The position numbers and the translations under genes are program-made. Below the pieces are notes generated by a model that was given only the letters and a program-made list of their open reading frames with translations, did no database searches and had not been told where the DNA came from. From Rhinopomastus cyanomelas (taxonomy: Eukaryota > Chordata > Aves > Bucerotiformes > Rhinopomastidae), in assembly GCA_013400115.1 (NCBI GenBank), contig VXBP01007146.1:62195-126194 (forward strand): a DNA stretch of 64,000 bases, written 5' to 3'. Shown in pieces: positions 10,835-22,545 of this stretch (position 1 is its first letter; each line of letters opens with the position of its first letter).

Positions 10835-11025
10835 AAGGAGAGTATCTGGTATAGACTGCTCAGAGATGCTGTGGCTGCTTCCTCCCCGGAAGGGTTCACG
10901 GCCAGGTTAGATGAAGCCTTGAGCAACAGCGTCTGGTTGAGAGGCATTGGTGCCCATGGCAGGGGGATGGAGTAGATGAGCTCTGAGGTCACTTCAAACC
11001 TGAGTCACTCGATGATTTAGTCATA
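10835..11025 (+). mobile_element. Degenerate CR1 LINE 3' end, group E
   Basis: AGACTGCTCAGAGATGCTGT, then GGCCAGGTTAGATGAAGCCT and GCCCATGGCAGGGGGATGGA match the group E end. The tail has decayed to CTGAGTCACTCGATGATT. Confidence 0.75.
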
Positions 11026-11078
11026 TTATTTGGGAAGAATCCAGGTGCAGGTGGAGTGTCCTAAAGCATTGCTTATGG

Positions 11079-11215
11079 CACAGAATCACAGAGTTATGGA
11101 GGCTCGAAAAGCCCTCTGACTTCATCCAGCCCATGAGCACACGTCACCACAAACAGCCAGCCTGGAGCACTAAGGGTCACAACCAGGCCGTCCTTCAACA
11201 CCTCCAGCACCTCTA
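11079..11215 (-). mobile_element. CR1 LINE fragment, group B, 3' end
   Basis: CACAGAATCACAGAGTTATGG, AAAAGCCCTCTGACTTCATC, then a diverged CCAGGCCGTCCTTCAACACC. About 135 bp. Confidence 0.85.
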
Positions 11216-12369
11216 GTGCTTTGTCTTCATGTCTGCTCCAAGGGTTCCCCACCTGCAACCTTGACAATCATCACCCAACGCCTGAAGAATTCATTAGCTG
11301 CTAGTTTGTGGCTGTTTGTAGGTGGACAATCATACTGAGACAGAAAAACTTCATCGCTAAGGGTGTTAATAACGCTGTGAATTCTTAGCACATTTTGCTC
11401 TACACTGCCACGGCAATCATGCTCTCACAACATGCCTTCACACATGCAGTCTCCTGAGAACTACAAACAGAAAAGGATGCTATTTCCTTACAAAGGGCCT
11501 CTGAACTCATGGGCTGTGGGCTCTCAAAACAAGAGTCATCTTTGCTTTTAACCTGTTCAGAGCCAGGTTGTGTGGATCCTGGCAATAAAGGATCAAAGCT
11601 TGTGCTGTGGGTGCTGCTTCAGAGCCTCTGCTGCTCTTGGTCATTCTCCTGGCCACAAGTGGGTAAAGCTCTTGAAGCAAACACTCGTTTCCTGCAAGGC
11701 AGCTGTGGAGCCTGTGCTCAGATAATTAACTACAAATGGAGGATTTGGTATAATTTCCTGGACTTCATTGCTTTAAATTTCCTCTAATTATTAGAACATC
11801 CTCTGTGCTCCATAAGTCCTTTGATGTCCTCATGAAATGATTCTGACAAGAGGATTCTCTGATGTCACCATGAGATTGTTCTAACAGAGGGTGGGCAGAG
11901 AAGACAGGGCAGCTGCAGGAGCACGTACCCGCAGAGCTCGGGGGAAGAAATAATCTGGGAAGCCTTTTCCAAAGGTCTTTCCCTATTTACTTTAACAAAT
12001 AACTGCTTTGCATGTCCTGATGCCTTCACACACCCCTGCTATTTGCAGTATCCTGAATGAATCCCTCCCTTCTGCAATGGTTCGCTTAAATATCGATTCC
12101 CTCGTCTCTCGTTCTAATTGCAGACCCTGAGCTAATAGAGTTTGTTAGGTTTGTCAGGACGGACAGAATGTCTGGCCATGGCTCTCTTCTAGTCTGCACT
12201 GTGGATAAGAGCAGAAGGAAAACCCAGAGCTCACAGGTGTTTTAAAGACAGCAGTGAAGGCAAAACCGCTCTGGGGCATCGCTGTGCTGCCCCTGAATTC
12301 CAAATCATGTCAGGGTACGTTTGGTCCTGCAATAAGATAACAATTGTTTCTCAAGAAATAACTATGGTG
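11216..12369. other. Unique DNA, nothing recognised
   Basis: Includes a frame at 11509-11787 (92 codons) with no recognisable domain. No splice-bounded exon is convincing. Confidence 0.4.
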
Positions 12370-12762
12370 TCACCGGGGAGGTCTCCCCTCAAGTAGTGGA
12401 GGAAGAGTTCTGGGCCCCTCACCGCAAGAAAGGGATTGAGGGGCTGGAGTGGGTCCAGAGCAGCAACGAGGCTGGGAAAGGGACCGCAGAGAAAGCATAA
12501 TGAGAAGAGGCTGAGGAAGCTGGGAATGTTCAGCCTCTTCTCCAGGAGGGACCTTCTCCCTCTCTCCAGCTGCCTGAAGGGTGGTTGTAGTCAGGTGCGG
12601 GTCAGCCTCTTCTCCAGGGCAAGCAGCACCAAGACGAGAGGGCAGGGCCTGAAGCTGCCAGGAGAGGGTTAGGCTGGATGTTAGGAAGCCCTTTCCCATG
12701 GAAAAGGTGATCAGAGCCTGCACTAGACTGCCCAGGGCAGTGTTGGACTCCCCACCATGGCG
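12370..12762 (+). mobile_element. CR1 LINE fragment, group B, tail missing
   Basis: GAGGTCTCCCCTCAAGTAGT, GGGCTGGAGTGGGTCCAGAG, GAGAGGGCAGGGCCTGAAGC. It stops after GTTGGACTCCCCACCATGG, so the 3' end common to other B copies is absent. Confidence 0.93.
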
Positions 12763-13514
12763 GGTGGCATCGGCAGGAAGTTCTTACTTCTCTGGTCCAT
12801 GGTGCCAGCTCAGAGCTGGGCTGGGTCAGAACTGGCATGTTGGTCTGGCACCCCAAGCTAAAAGCAGCTCAGGGTGCAAAACTCTTCAGCACAGAATGAA
12901 ATGGGTGATTGACACATGCAGGATAGAAATCACAGGGTCACTCCTGTAGGCAGTAGCTCTTTTCCTTCTTTTATTCGATGAGCAATTTTATTTTCTTTTC
13001 ATTATTTTTTTTAAAATTGCAAATTAATAGCTGACATTTCTCTTCCCTAACATTTCTTAAGCTGATTAATTCTGAGAGCTAATTCCAGCAAAGGTATCAA
13101 GCCTGGCTACATTAAGTGATAAGGATTACGCTAATTCATCTGCAGCATCTCGATAAACAATCTCGCGGTGATGGATGAGAGGAATTTAATTTCTACCAAG
13201 CATGGCCTGAATTCCTTCAGCGTTTTATGACCTCCTGCGAAAAGGTCTTGAATAGGGAGATATAAACAGACTCTGGTGGCTGAAGCAATCAAAGTATCTT
13301 CTGCCTGATTAGAGACCATGGGTCTGCCCGCAGTGCCTTGTGCACTGGGGGTACCAGACACACAAAAACCATCTGATTTATTGGGACACTTCAGAGGAAT
13401 CTTGACACTTGTATTTCAAGGAGTCTCCAGTCCTATTGTGAAAGTGTTCCGTGTCTTGACTGGGCTCTGATTAATGCTGAACAGCATCTAACTGGGAAAA
13501 AAGACAAGTGTTGT
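12763..13514. other. Unique DNA, candidate conserved element
   Basis: Positions 13020-13330 have a mixed AT/CpG make-up (AAGTGATAAGGATTACGCTA, AATCTCGCGGTGATGG), no repeat similarity and several TAAT sites. Confidence 0.35.
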
Positions 13515-14020
13515 ATGGAAGGCATCCTGGGCTGTATTAAGAATAGTGTGACAAGCAGGAGTAGGGAGGTAATTGTCGTCCTGGACTGGGCACTGGAGGC
13601 CACATCTTGAGTACTGGGTCCAGTTTTGAGCACCTCAATACAAGAGAGATATTGAGGTGCTGGAGTGAGTGCAGAGGAGGGCAACAAAGCTGGAGAAGGG
13701 CCCGGAGAATAAATCTTCCGAGGAGCAACTGAAAGAGCTGGGGCTCTTTAATTTGAAGAAGGACGGCTGAGAGGAGACCTCATTGCTCTCTATAGCTATC
13801 TGAAAGGATGTTGTGGAGATGCTGGTGCTGGTCCCTTCTCAGAAGCAACCAGTGAGAGAACAAGAGGCAACGAGTTCAAACTACAGGAGGGGAGGGTTAG
13901 ACTTGACATTAGGAAACATTTTTTTCACAACAAGAGTGGAAAGGCACTGGAACAGGCTGCCCAGGTAAGGGTTTCAGTCGCCATCCCTGGAGGTGTTTAA
14001 GGAGCATTGAGATGTGGTGC
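13515..14020 (+). mobile_element. CR1 LINE fragment, C/D-like, sense arm
   Basis: It starts well upstream in ORF2 (GGAAGGCATCCTGGGCTGTA) and reaches CCTGGAGGTGTTTAAGGAGC, then loses its tail at the switch into an antisense arm. Confidence 0.9.
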
Positions 14021-14080
14021 TAACCAGACCCCCTCTGACCCACCCCAGGATGCCACTGGCCTTCTTGGCCACAAGAGCAC
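14021..14080 (-). mobile_element. CR1 LINE fragment, antisense arm of a composite
   Basis: TAACCAGACCCCCTCTGACC then CACCCCAGGATGCCACTGGC to TTGGCCACAAGAGCAC. This is the same ORF2 stretch as the antisense arm at 5125-5213. Confidence 0.87.
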
Positions 14081-14547
14081 TATTTATATTAAAACATTGC
14101 TTTGAGGACCTTAGCCGTTACACAAGGAGTCTTCACGCTCTGGAACAGGAATAGTTGTACCTTCACGTGCAGAGACACGTAGAGTATTCAACAGCTTTTA
14201 CTCCCAGTTCTAACTTTGTATTCAGGCCTGCCTTTCATTTCTTTCAAGCCTGAATCACAATCTCATACTCTTCCCTCCTCGGTTGTCTGGAGTGTCTCTT
14301 GTAGAGGAATTATGGCATCACTTAGAAATATTAAAACCCATTACTGAATTACCTCTACGATAATCATCATGAAAATAAGCAGGATGAAAATAATGAAGTT
14401 AACACCAACTTCAGGGGGCTGTCAGGATCTGACAGGACTGGATCACTCCTACAAACCATCTATTAAGACAGAACTATTTCCCTAGTTCACACTCACTCAT
14501 TTCCTCCACTGATGTCAGCAGCAGTCTGTGCAGCAGTTTCCAAGCTT
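14081..14547. other. Unique DNA, nothing recognised
   Basis: No repeat or exon seen. Mixed composition. Confidence 0.45.
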
Positions 14548-14692
14548 CACAGAATCACAGATCATCAGGGATTGGAAGGGACCTCAAAAGATCATCCGGT
14601 CCAATCCCCCCGCCACAGCAGGATCCCCTAGATCCAGTCACACAGGAACATGGCCAGGTGGTTCTGAAACATCTCCAGAGAAGGAGACTCCT
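14548..14692 (-). mobile_element. CR1 LINE fragment, group A, 3' end
   Basis: CACAGAATCACAGATCATCAG to CTCCAGAGAAGGAGACTCC. Near-consensus, so probably young. Confidence 0.94.
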
Positions 14693-15971
14693 TATATAAG
14701 AAGCATAAAAACAGAGCCTTGCATTCAAACCAGGGCTTGGATAAACCAGTCCCGCGGGAGATATCTCTGCTACGACACCGTGTACAGAGCCAATGACATT
14801 AGACTGGAGTCGGCGACGCCTCTCCTTCGCAAATATTGCTGAGCCAGCAGATTTACACAATGGGTTTTATCTAAATTAACTTTGTTTCACACTCAATTTG
14901 TTGTGCAGAGTTTACCCTGCCTTTCATGCCAATTAACTCCCAGAAACGCTTGCTGTGCAGAATGAGGAAGATCTAAATGAATTAAATAGGAACTTAATTG
15001 TACTATGTGATAATAGCGGCTCCGCAGTTTACACAGCGGCCGCCGCTAATGTCTGGGCTTTTTAATAAGTTGCATTTTTAATGTCTGTGCTTCAAAACCA
15101 CCTGGGACGTCAAAGTCGGGAGCTGTTTCCAAAGCTTCCAAATCTCTTCTGTTGTGACATTAAAGAGGGGAAAACATAATCTTACTTGATAAACCAGCAA
15201 AGACGCTAAACGTATCGCTTAGAGAAGTTACATGATGCCAAGTGGGGCCGAGGTCTCTTGTGAGAGTCAATCATCTTGTCTGTTCATCACCAGTAAACAC
15301 CAATTAGTTAGCGGAATGGCCGCTCCCTTCAGGTGCATTACAAGCACCACGGAGCATCATTAGCTCGCCCCGACTGCGGTACCTCAGAGGTAAACAGCGA
15401 TGTTTTTCACATGCTGGCTTCACTATTACCAGGCGTTTTCCTTCCACCAACCGAGCTGAGAAACTCTCTCACTTGCTCCTGGAAGGTGATGAAGCGGGGG
15501 TGGTTCTGTAACAGCGATGAAAGTGCAGTCGGAACTAAAGTCAGCAATGTGAAAAGGCAGAACCAGACAGACAGATGTTTCCTTCCCAGTCCATACTGCA
15601 ACACCAGTAAGCAACAGAAAAACCTGGCAGAAGCTGTTGAAGTGAGAATGAAACACCAGTGATGGGTTTGTGTCTCTTCCTGTGAGAAATGGAAGGCAGC
15701 ATTCTGAATGTACCTGAACGCTGAAACGGGCCATCTGGGACTGTAACCTGCAGAGAGATCTTGGGGACGTCCTGAGGTGTGACTGTGTGGCACCTAATGT
15801 CTTTCTGATACTGCGGTGTTCCAACAGGACAAGAGAACAACTCTCTGTTGTCAGATTGTCTGTAAAGCACAGCAAGCTCTCGCATGGCCATTCCTGGAGA
15901 ACAAGTCTGCCTTTCACTGAATCCACAGGCTCTGAGCACCCTGACCTCACTGAGGATGTCCCAGCTCACTG
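14693..15971. other. Unique DNA, candidate conserved element and long minus-strand frames
   Basis: 14860-15260 is TAAT-rich with an embedded CpG island-like core. Overlapping minus-strand frames (longest 15541-16161, 206 codons) and a plus frame at 15333-15662 run through 15330-16160. None has a domain I know, and the longest starts inside CR1. Overlapping frames on both strands argue against a real gene. Confidence 0.35.
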
Positions 15972-16030
15972 CAGCGGTGGTTGGACTAGATGACCTCTGG
16001 AGGACCCTTCCAACCAAGGGGATACTGTGA
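15972..16030 (+). mobile_element. CR1 LINE tail remnant
   Basis: CAGCGGTGGTTGGACTAGAT, GGAGGACCCTTCCAACC and a decayed tail. Only about 60 bp. Confidence 0.7.
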
Positions 16031-16081
16031 AACAGCCCTGCAAAGCACTCTGCGATGCCTGGTGGAACTGGGAAGGGCATT

Positions 16082-16195
16082 ATGTTCCTGTGTGACTTGA
16101 TCTGGGTGATCCTACTGTAGAGAGGGGATGGGACTGGATGATCTTTCGAGGTCTCTTCCAACCCCCAATGCTCTGTGATTCTGTGTGATTCTGTT
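16082..16195 (+). mobile_element. CR1 LINE fragment, group A, 3' end
   Basis: From ATGTTCCTGTGTGACTTGAT through GGATGATCTTTCGAGGTCTC to an expanded tail CTCTGTGATTCTGTGTGATT. Confidence 0.93.
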
Positions 16196-17048
16196 ACCTA
16201 ATGAGTTTCACAGAAGCCTCTGTAGAGTTTCACAGGACTCGAAGGGTTGCTCAGGCTGCTTTCACTCAGATCTCAACGCTCAGGTGAGGACTAGCTAATG
16301 GGGTGTAATCTGTTTGCCCACAGGCATGACCCGTACCAGGGCCAACTCTGCACTCGGAGGGACCAAGGAGCAGCCCGATGTGCAGGAGCATCATTAGGAG
16401 GTGGCGAGTTTTCCTTCTCATAAATTTCAGATGCGCTCGGGTTGTTTATAGAGGGGAAGAGGAGACGGTGCTTGCTGCATTATTAAAACCCTGCATTATG
16501 CGCTGAAGCTCAGCGTGCCCCATCCTTCTCAAGACAAACGGCGGTGGCTAAGCTGAGCAGCAGCTTCAACCACCCTACGAGATAAACAAGGCAACTAGTT
16601 CCATTCGGTTTTCAGCAGAGGTTTATCTGAGCTCCTTTAAGGATTTGCAGAAACAAAAGTGCATCTCATTTGCAGCCAGGGTAATCAGCTTACCCCTAAT
16701 CTTTTGTTTTCTTTATTAATAATGAAGATTTATTTGCTGCGAGCTGTCTAAAACCAGAGTGGCCACGGATCATCCATTAATCTCTGTTCTCTGCTGCCTG
16801 ATTTCCGAAATGTGGAGGCAAGGCCAAGCAGCAAAGAGGTTTTCAACAGCTTACAGGCAAACAAACACATTTCTTCCCACGTTCTGGGAATGCTGTTGCT
16901 GAGTTAAGGTGTGAGCAGCAGCATTTTTCTTGCAGCAAGCTGCAGTTGTTCAGTTCAAGAACAGTTCTGAAGGGAGTCCTTACTGGTGAGGGTTTTAGTG
17001 TTCAACATCTGTCTTCACAATATTTGTTGGCAAGTCGCTGTCCTCCGT
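16196..17048. other. Unique DNA, candidate conserved element
   Basis: 16390-16860 has no CR1 similarity, includes TTTATTAATAATGAAG and CGAGCTGTC, and looks compositionally like distal regulatory DNA. Confidence 0.3.
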
Positions 17049-17396
17049 TACAGAATCACAGGACATTAGGGATTGCAAGGGACCTGGAAAGATCATCCAA
17101 CCCCCCCAACACAGCAGGACCCCCTAGATCCAGTCACACAGGAACATGTCCAGGCAGGTCTAAAATGTCTCCAGAGATTAATACTCCACAAGTTCCCTCA
17201 GCAGCCCCTTCCAGTGTTCCATCACATTCACTTCTCAGATTCATTAGGAACTTCCTCTGTTCCAGCTCATACCTGTTACCCCTTGTCCTATCACTAGATG
17301 CTACTGAGCAGAGCCTGGCTCCATCACCCTGACACCCATCCTCTCCATATTCATAAACACCAATGAGGTCACCCCTCAGTCTCCTTTTTTCCAAGC
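17049..17396 (-). mobile_element. CR1 LINE fragment, group A
   Basis: ACAGAATCACAGGACATTAG at the left. Reaches TCAGTCTCCTTTTTTCCAAG. The GAGACTCCACAACC motif is diverged (ATTAATACTCCACAAGTTCC). Confidence 0.94.
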
Positions 17397-17687
17397 TAAA
17401 AATTAAGACCTCTCCTCCCAGGATAAAACATCAGGCAAGAATTAAAGCAGCTGATCAGCAGAGCCATTCATCACTCAGATGAGTGAGTGGCACAATTTGG
17501 CAACGCTGGTGGAATCAGGGCTTCAAACTGACCCAAACAAGATATTAGTGATGCAGCTGATACATTGCAAACCTTAATTAATCTTATTAATTTCTTGCTT
17601 GCTCTTGTTGGGACGATAATTAATGTAGGATCGATTACAGGGTGGCTAATCGCTATCTTTTCCTCCCTTTCTTATAAATGTGCAGGT

Positions 17688-18103
17688 GCTGGAAAAAAAG
17701 GTTGATGAGGAGAGGCTGAGTAAGCTGGGGGTGTTTAGCGTGGAGAAGACTCAAGGTGGGGAACTTCTCACTCTCTACAACTCCCTGAAGGGAGGTCATC
17801 ATCAGGTGGGAGTCAGGGTCTTCTCCCAGGCAACCAGCACCAGGATGAGAGGGCAGGGCCTGAAGCTGCCAGGGGAGGGTTAGGTTGGATGTTAGAAAGC
17901 CCTTCCTCGTGGAAAATGTGATCAGAGCCTGGACTGGACTGCCCAGGGCAGTGGTGGAGTCCCCGTTCTGGAGGTGTGGAAGGCCAGCCTGGTTGTGGCC
18001 CTTAGTGCCCTGGTCTGGCTGATTGTGGTGACGTTAGGTCCTGGGTTGGGGCTGGATGAGCTCAGAGGGCTTTTCCAGCCTCAGTAATTCTGTGATTCTG
18101 TGA
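17688..18103 (+). mobile_element. CR1 LINE fragment, group B, complete 3' end
   Basis: GATGAGGAGAGGCTGAGTAA to CAGTAATTCTGTGATTCTGT. Keeps GAGAGGGCAGGGCCTGAAGC and the GTGATGTTAGGTCC-like segment. Confidence 0.95.
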
Positions 18104-19258
18104 CAAAAATCATGAAAATGAATAATTACCCTAGAAGGGTCCTAAAGCTCCATGTGAGAAGGGTAATAACCTTTACAACTAGGGCAGGGTTACACCTGTC
18201 AGAAGGCCATAATGAAATGCAGTTCTCCTAAACCAACACATCTGAGCACCACAAATTTACAGCAGTAGTAAAGTGACCAGAAAGCAGGTCGCTGCACACC
18301 TTGTGTTAACCCTTCCAGGGAACCTACTGGAAGCTTCAAACACTCAGAATCAGCTGAAAGAGCACAGGAGACAACAGCGATGTGTTTCCTCTGGAGTGGT
18401 AGATGGATTCCTGTCCCTCAGGAGCGATGTTGGTTTAGAAAAGCTGATCAGTGCACTCTGAATGTTCATTTTTTGGTGCAAACATTTTTGGTGCAAACAC
18501 ACTAAATATTAATAAGTCCTTGACTACTTACTCTACTGAGAGCGAATGGAACTTTTCAAACAACCAAACTGTTGGTGTTTTGCTTTTGTTGGGGGTGAAA
18601 TTACTCCCTTTGACCTTTGCCAGACCTGTTTACTCTTTAAAAACAAAAGGAAGAAATGGAAAGGTGATCCCAGGACAATCTAACAGTTCTGAGCCTTCCC
18701 TCCAGCGGCTTCCTAAAATGTTCTTTGCTCTCCTGAGGGAGCATCAGACATTTTCTGACATTTATAAGAGCTCTTTGCAGGACAATTATTCTCCCTGAAG
18801 CTTCCCGCAGCTCACTGTGTAAATATAAACTTAACATCTTTATGGGATCCAATGTTTTCTTCCTGACAAGATCCTAAACTATTTTTTAAGGGATTTCTTT
18901 GATCTTGGCAAACTTACTTCTCTTACTGGGAAAGGCCTGATGCTTCCAGTTGCTTTGGCAGCCAGGCTGCGATGGACAATGACCTTAATGGGTCTTATTC
19001 TCTGCAGGATTTGACCTCTCTTTGCTTGGGAAGAGAGCTTTGGGGTGGAGTGCATGGTAATTAATAACAATTCTGTGCTAATGTTATTCTGACCAGGATC
19101 AGTATTTCGATAGGAAATTAAAGTGAGTCTCCGGGCTGTTGAACTGACATTTCCTAAACAACTTTTTTAAAACAAAAGCCTTGGCCATTTGCCAATAGGG
19201 ACGGTGAGTAATCGTGGAGTCATCACTTTTCATATCCAAGACAGCGGTGCTTTTATAT
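18104..19258. other. Unique DNA with a 15-bp tandem duplication
   Basis: ATTTTTTGGTGCAAAC is followed at once by ATTTTTGGTGCAAACAC (18469-18500). A plus frame at 18451-18798 (115 codons) crosses it but shows no known domain. Confidence 0.4.
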
Positions 19259-19360
19259 CACAGAATCGCAGAGCATCAGGGATTGGAAGGGACCTCAAAA
19301 GACCATCCAGTCCAAGCCCCCTGCCACAGCAGGATCACCTAGATCAAGTGACACAGGGAG
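19259..19360 (-). mobile_element. CR1 LINE fragment, group A, 3' end
   Basis: CACAGAATCGCAGAGCATCAG to AGATCAAGTGACACAGGGA. About 100 bp. Confidence 0.93.
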
Positions 19361-20014
19361 AGGTCTTGTTCCAACACAGACAATACTTCAGCATTTTCTT
19401 CAGGCTTAATACACGCTTTCCAGTGGCTGTGGTGCTTTGCCAAACGCTCTCTAAGCCGTTGACTGGTTCCTCTGCCTGCCACCACCGAGTAAGCAATATG
19501 TTCTACCTCAGCTGGGCTACATTTCAGTTATAGAAAATTGACCTGTTAAACACCCACAGAGACAAAAAAAAGGTATTAAAAGCTCACTCTGCTCTGCTCT
19601 GGGTAGCTGCAGTAACCATGGTACTGCTGTACACCTAACACTAAAGGTACTGTACAACAATCCCCGTGGAATGGCAAATGCTGAATTTTAATGATTCCTG
19701 CTTTATTTTGGTTGTAAAGTGTTCTGGGATAGGTATCCTTCAAGATGAAAGGCAGCACAGAAGTGTAAGCTACTGCTATTATGCTCTGAATTAATCACTT
19801 GCTTTCCTCTCTGGAGTGATGCAGAAACCACCTTAACATCTATTTTACTTGCAGCCTGAAAAAACCGAGCAAGTAACTTTCCCCCTCGTAAAATGGAAAA
19901 GAGCAGAACAAAACAAAAAGCTGCTTCAAATCTGACAGTTCATGTTGACACATGGATCCTCCATCCTGAAGTCACTATTAATCTGAAGGAAAGAGTGAGC
20001 TAAGAGGATCGACT
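19361..20014. other. Unique DNA, nothing recognised
   Basis: No repeat or exon seen. Confidence 0.45.
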
Positions 20015-20662
20015 CACAGAATCACAGACCCACAGCACATTAGAGATTGGAAGGGACCTCGAAAGACCATCTAGTCAGATTCCCCACATCAAGAACATGT
20101 CCAGGAGGGTTTTAAGCATCTCCAGAGAAGGAGACCCCACAGCCCCCCTGGGCACAACTTCCAGGGCTCTGGCACCCTCACTGTGGAAGAAGTTCCTTCT
20201 CAGATTGATGTGGAACCTCCTCTGTTCCAGCTCACATCCACTGTCCCTTGTCCTATCATTAGATGTCACTGGGCAGAGCCTGGCTCCATCCTCCTGACAT
20301 CTGCCCTTCACAAATTGAACAACATTAATGAGGTCACCCCTCAATCTCCTTTATTCCAAGCTCAAGAGACCCAAGTCCCTCAGCCTTTCCTCATCAGGAG
20401 ACGCTCCACTCCCATCATCATCTCTGTGGCTCTGTGTTGGACTCTCTCCAGCAGCTCTGTGTCCTTCAGGAACTGAAGGGCCCAGACCTGGACACAAGAC
20501 ACCAGATGTGGTCTCTCTACCAGAGAGCAGAGGTGGAGGAGAACCCTTCTGGATCTACTAACCATCCTTTTTCTAATCCACCCCACGATGCCATTGGCCT
20601 TCTTGGCCACAAGGGCACACTGCTTGCTCCTGGCACCCTGCTGTCCACCCTCAGTGTTCCTT
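20015..20662 (-). mobile_element. CR1 LINE fragment, group A, long copy
   Basis: About 650 bp: antisense tail, ORF2 C-terminus, and upstream to CTGTCCACCCTCAGTGTTCC. The latent splice-acceptor motif has CCCCAC instead of CCCCAG at 20581-20586. Confidence 0.95.
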
Positions 20663-21253
20663 TATCAAATACCTGCTAGGAGCAGATTCTGCCTGGACAA
20701 CACCTGCGAGTCCCTAAACGTGGGGGAATGGAGGAGAACACTCCTAGCACCCTCTTAACACAGCTCGTGTGAACAAGCTGCTCTCATGATGCACAGTAAT
20801 GACAGTAATCAAGATGCAGACCCTCACTTAATTTCGCTTCGCTGCGCTGTGTGAGGAGCAATAAATTTGTACGAAATAAAAGTAGAAATGATTTAAACCC
20901 AGGCTGGGTGGTGTACTCATGCAAGTGATAATAACATTTACAGCTGCGCCGCACCGCTAATTAACACTTGTAACTCACTGGGAGGGGGCCCCTGTTGTGT
21001 GAGTGCCTGCACCCAAGGTTGTGTGTAGAGATCAGCGCTGATGGGATGTAGAGCTGCCTCGTTCTGTCTCACAAATTAGAATCACAGACACCAGAGAGTC
21101 TGCAGCGAGGCAGGGACACCACGTTACTCTGTGCTCTTTCACCAGACACCAACTTCCTGAGTTGTGTAAACACTCAAGAAAATAAGTTGCCATCCCATAG
21201 GATTTGTGACCTCTGTGTGTAGAGGTGTGAGTGAGGAGCATGAGAAGCGATGA
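20663..21253. other. Unique DNA, candidate conserved element
   Basis: 20790-20990 mixes CpGs (TTTCGCTTCGCTGCGCTG, AGCTGCGCCGCACCGC) with TAATTAAC and AATAAATTTG motifs and has no CR1 similarity. Confidence 0.35.
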
Positions 21254-21450
21254 AGTGTTGGTCAGGCACTGGAATGGGCTGCCCAGGGTGGTGGGTGACT
21301 CACCATCTCTACATGAGTTTAAAGGACACTTAGATGTAGTGTTGAGGGATTTGGTTTAGGGGTGAACTAGTAGAGTAGGGTTGGTGGTTGGACTCTTTGA
21401 TCCCAGGGTTTTTTCAAACCTGCATGATTCTGTGACACTGTGATTCCATG
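21254..21450 (+). mobile_element. CR1 LINE fragment, group C, 3' end
   Basis: TTGGTCAGGCACTGGAATGG through AACTAGTAGAGTAGGGTTGG to a tail with ATTCTGTGACACTGTGATTC. Confidence 0.92.
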
Positions 21451-22069
21451 ACTGAGGAAAGTCTGTTCTGAGGACTTTGCCAGCCACGTAATTTATTACA
21501 GCTCCCCTACAGCAAACACTTTATAGTGTCTTTCTCAAACCTATAATTGTCTCTTCTGTTCAGTTTTAGCCACTGAGTTGAGTTGGTGTTGGCTGGGATA
21601 TTCTTCCTACTCCTGACAAATCTTTATGGATAAAACTTTCAGAACAAAATGATTGCTCCTGAGCATGACAGACAATTATTTCAGCCACCCGTTATAATCC
21701 CCTTGTTTCTAGTACATAATTCATGTTGGCAGTGGTTAAATGTGATGGCACCTGCAGCTAGAAAACAGAAGAGCAGTATTTTTCCATCCAAAACCATTTA
21801 GAAGTTCAACTCTAGACTAAGTCTTCGATGTGTCATGAATTCCCCACATCAACCAGCTCCTGTGTTCTTGGGAAACTAGTGGTGGTGAAGGAAAGGACAC
21901 AGAGAGACAAAGAGCTTCCATGTTAGTTTGACTGGTAACTCTGAAGGAGTCATTGTGATTTTACACCACTTTGAGTGACTTAAGACCAGTCAGTCTAATT
22001 AACAGACATCACACATGGATGCTAATTAATCTACACCACACCCTCCATCATGGCACCCACCAGCCATTT
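21451..22069. other. Unique DNA, nothing recognised
   Basis: No repeat or exon seen. Confidence 0.45.
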
Positions 22070-22545
22070 CAGTTCCAGGCCTCTCAGTTCAAGAAGGACA
22101 CAGAGCTGCTGGACACAGCCCAGCACAGAGCCACCAAGATGATGAAAGGAGTGGAGCATCTCCCTGATGAGGAAAGGCTGAGGGAGCTGGATCTCTTGAG
22201 CTTGGAGAAGAGGAGACTGAGGGGTGACTCCATTCATGCTGATCAATATGGAAAAAGCCAGTGTCAGGAGGATGGAACCAGGCTCTGCTCAGGGGCCTGA
22301 TGATAGGACAAGGGGAATGGGTGTGAGCTGGAACAGAGGAGGTTCCACATCAGTCTGAGAAGGAACTTCTTCCCGGTGAGGGTGACAAAGCCCTCGAGGT
22401 TGTGCCCAGGGGGGTTGTGGAGTCTCCTCTGGAGATGTTTGAAACCCGCCTGGCCATGCTGCTGTGCAACTGGATCTAGGTTATCCTGCTGTGGCAGGGG
22501 GACTGGACTGGATGATCTTTTGAGGTCTCTTCCAATGTTCTGTGA
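22070..22545 (+). mobile_element. CR1 LINE fragment, group A
   Basis: Encodes FKKDTELLDTAQHRATKMMK in frame, with the frame lost near 22300. The tail is shortened: CTTCCAATGTTCTGTGAATG, lacking the CCCTA unit and the second octamer. Confidence 0.95.

Noticed and set aside
15426..16161. Long minus-strand frames (174 and 206 codons)
   Set aside because: The longer one begins in an antisense CR1 tail, and three frames overlap on two strands. No recognisable motif.
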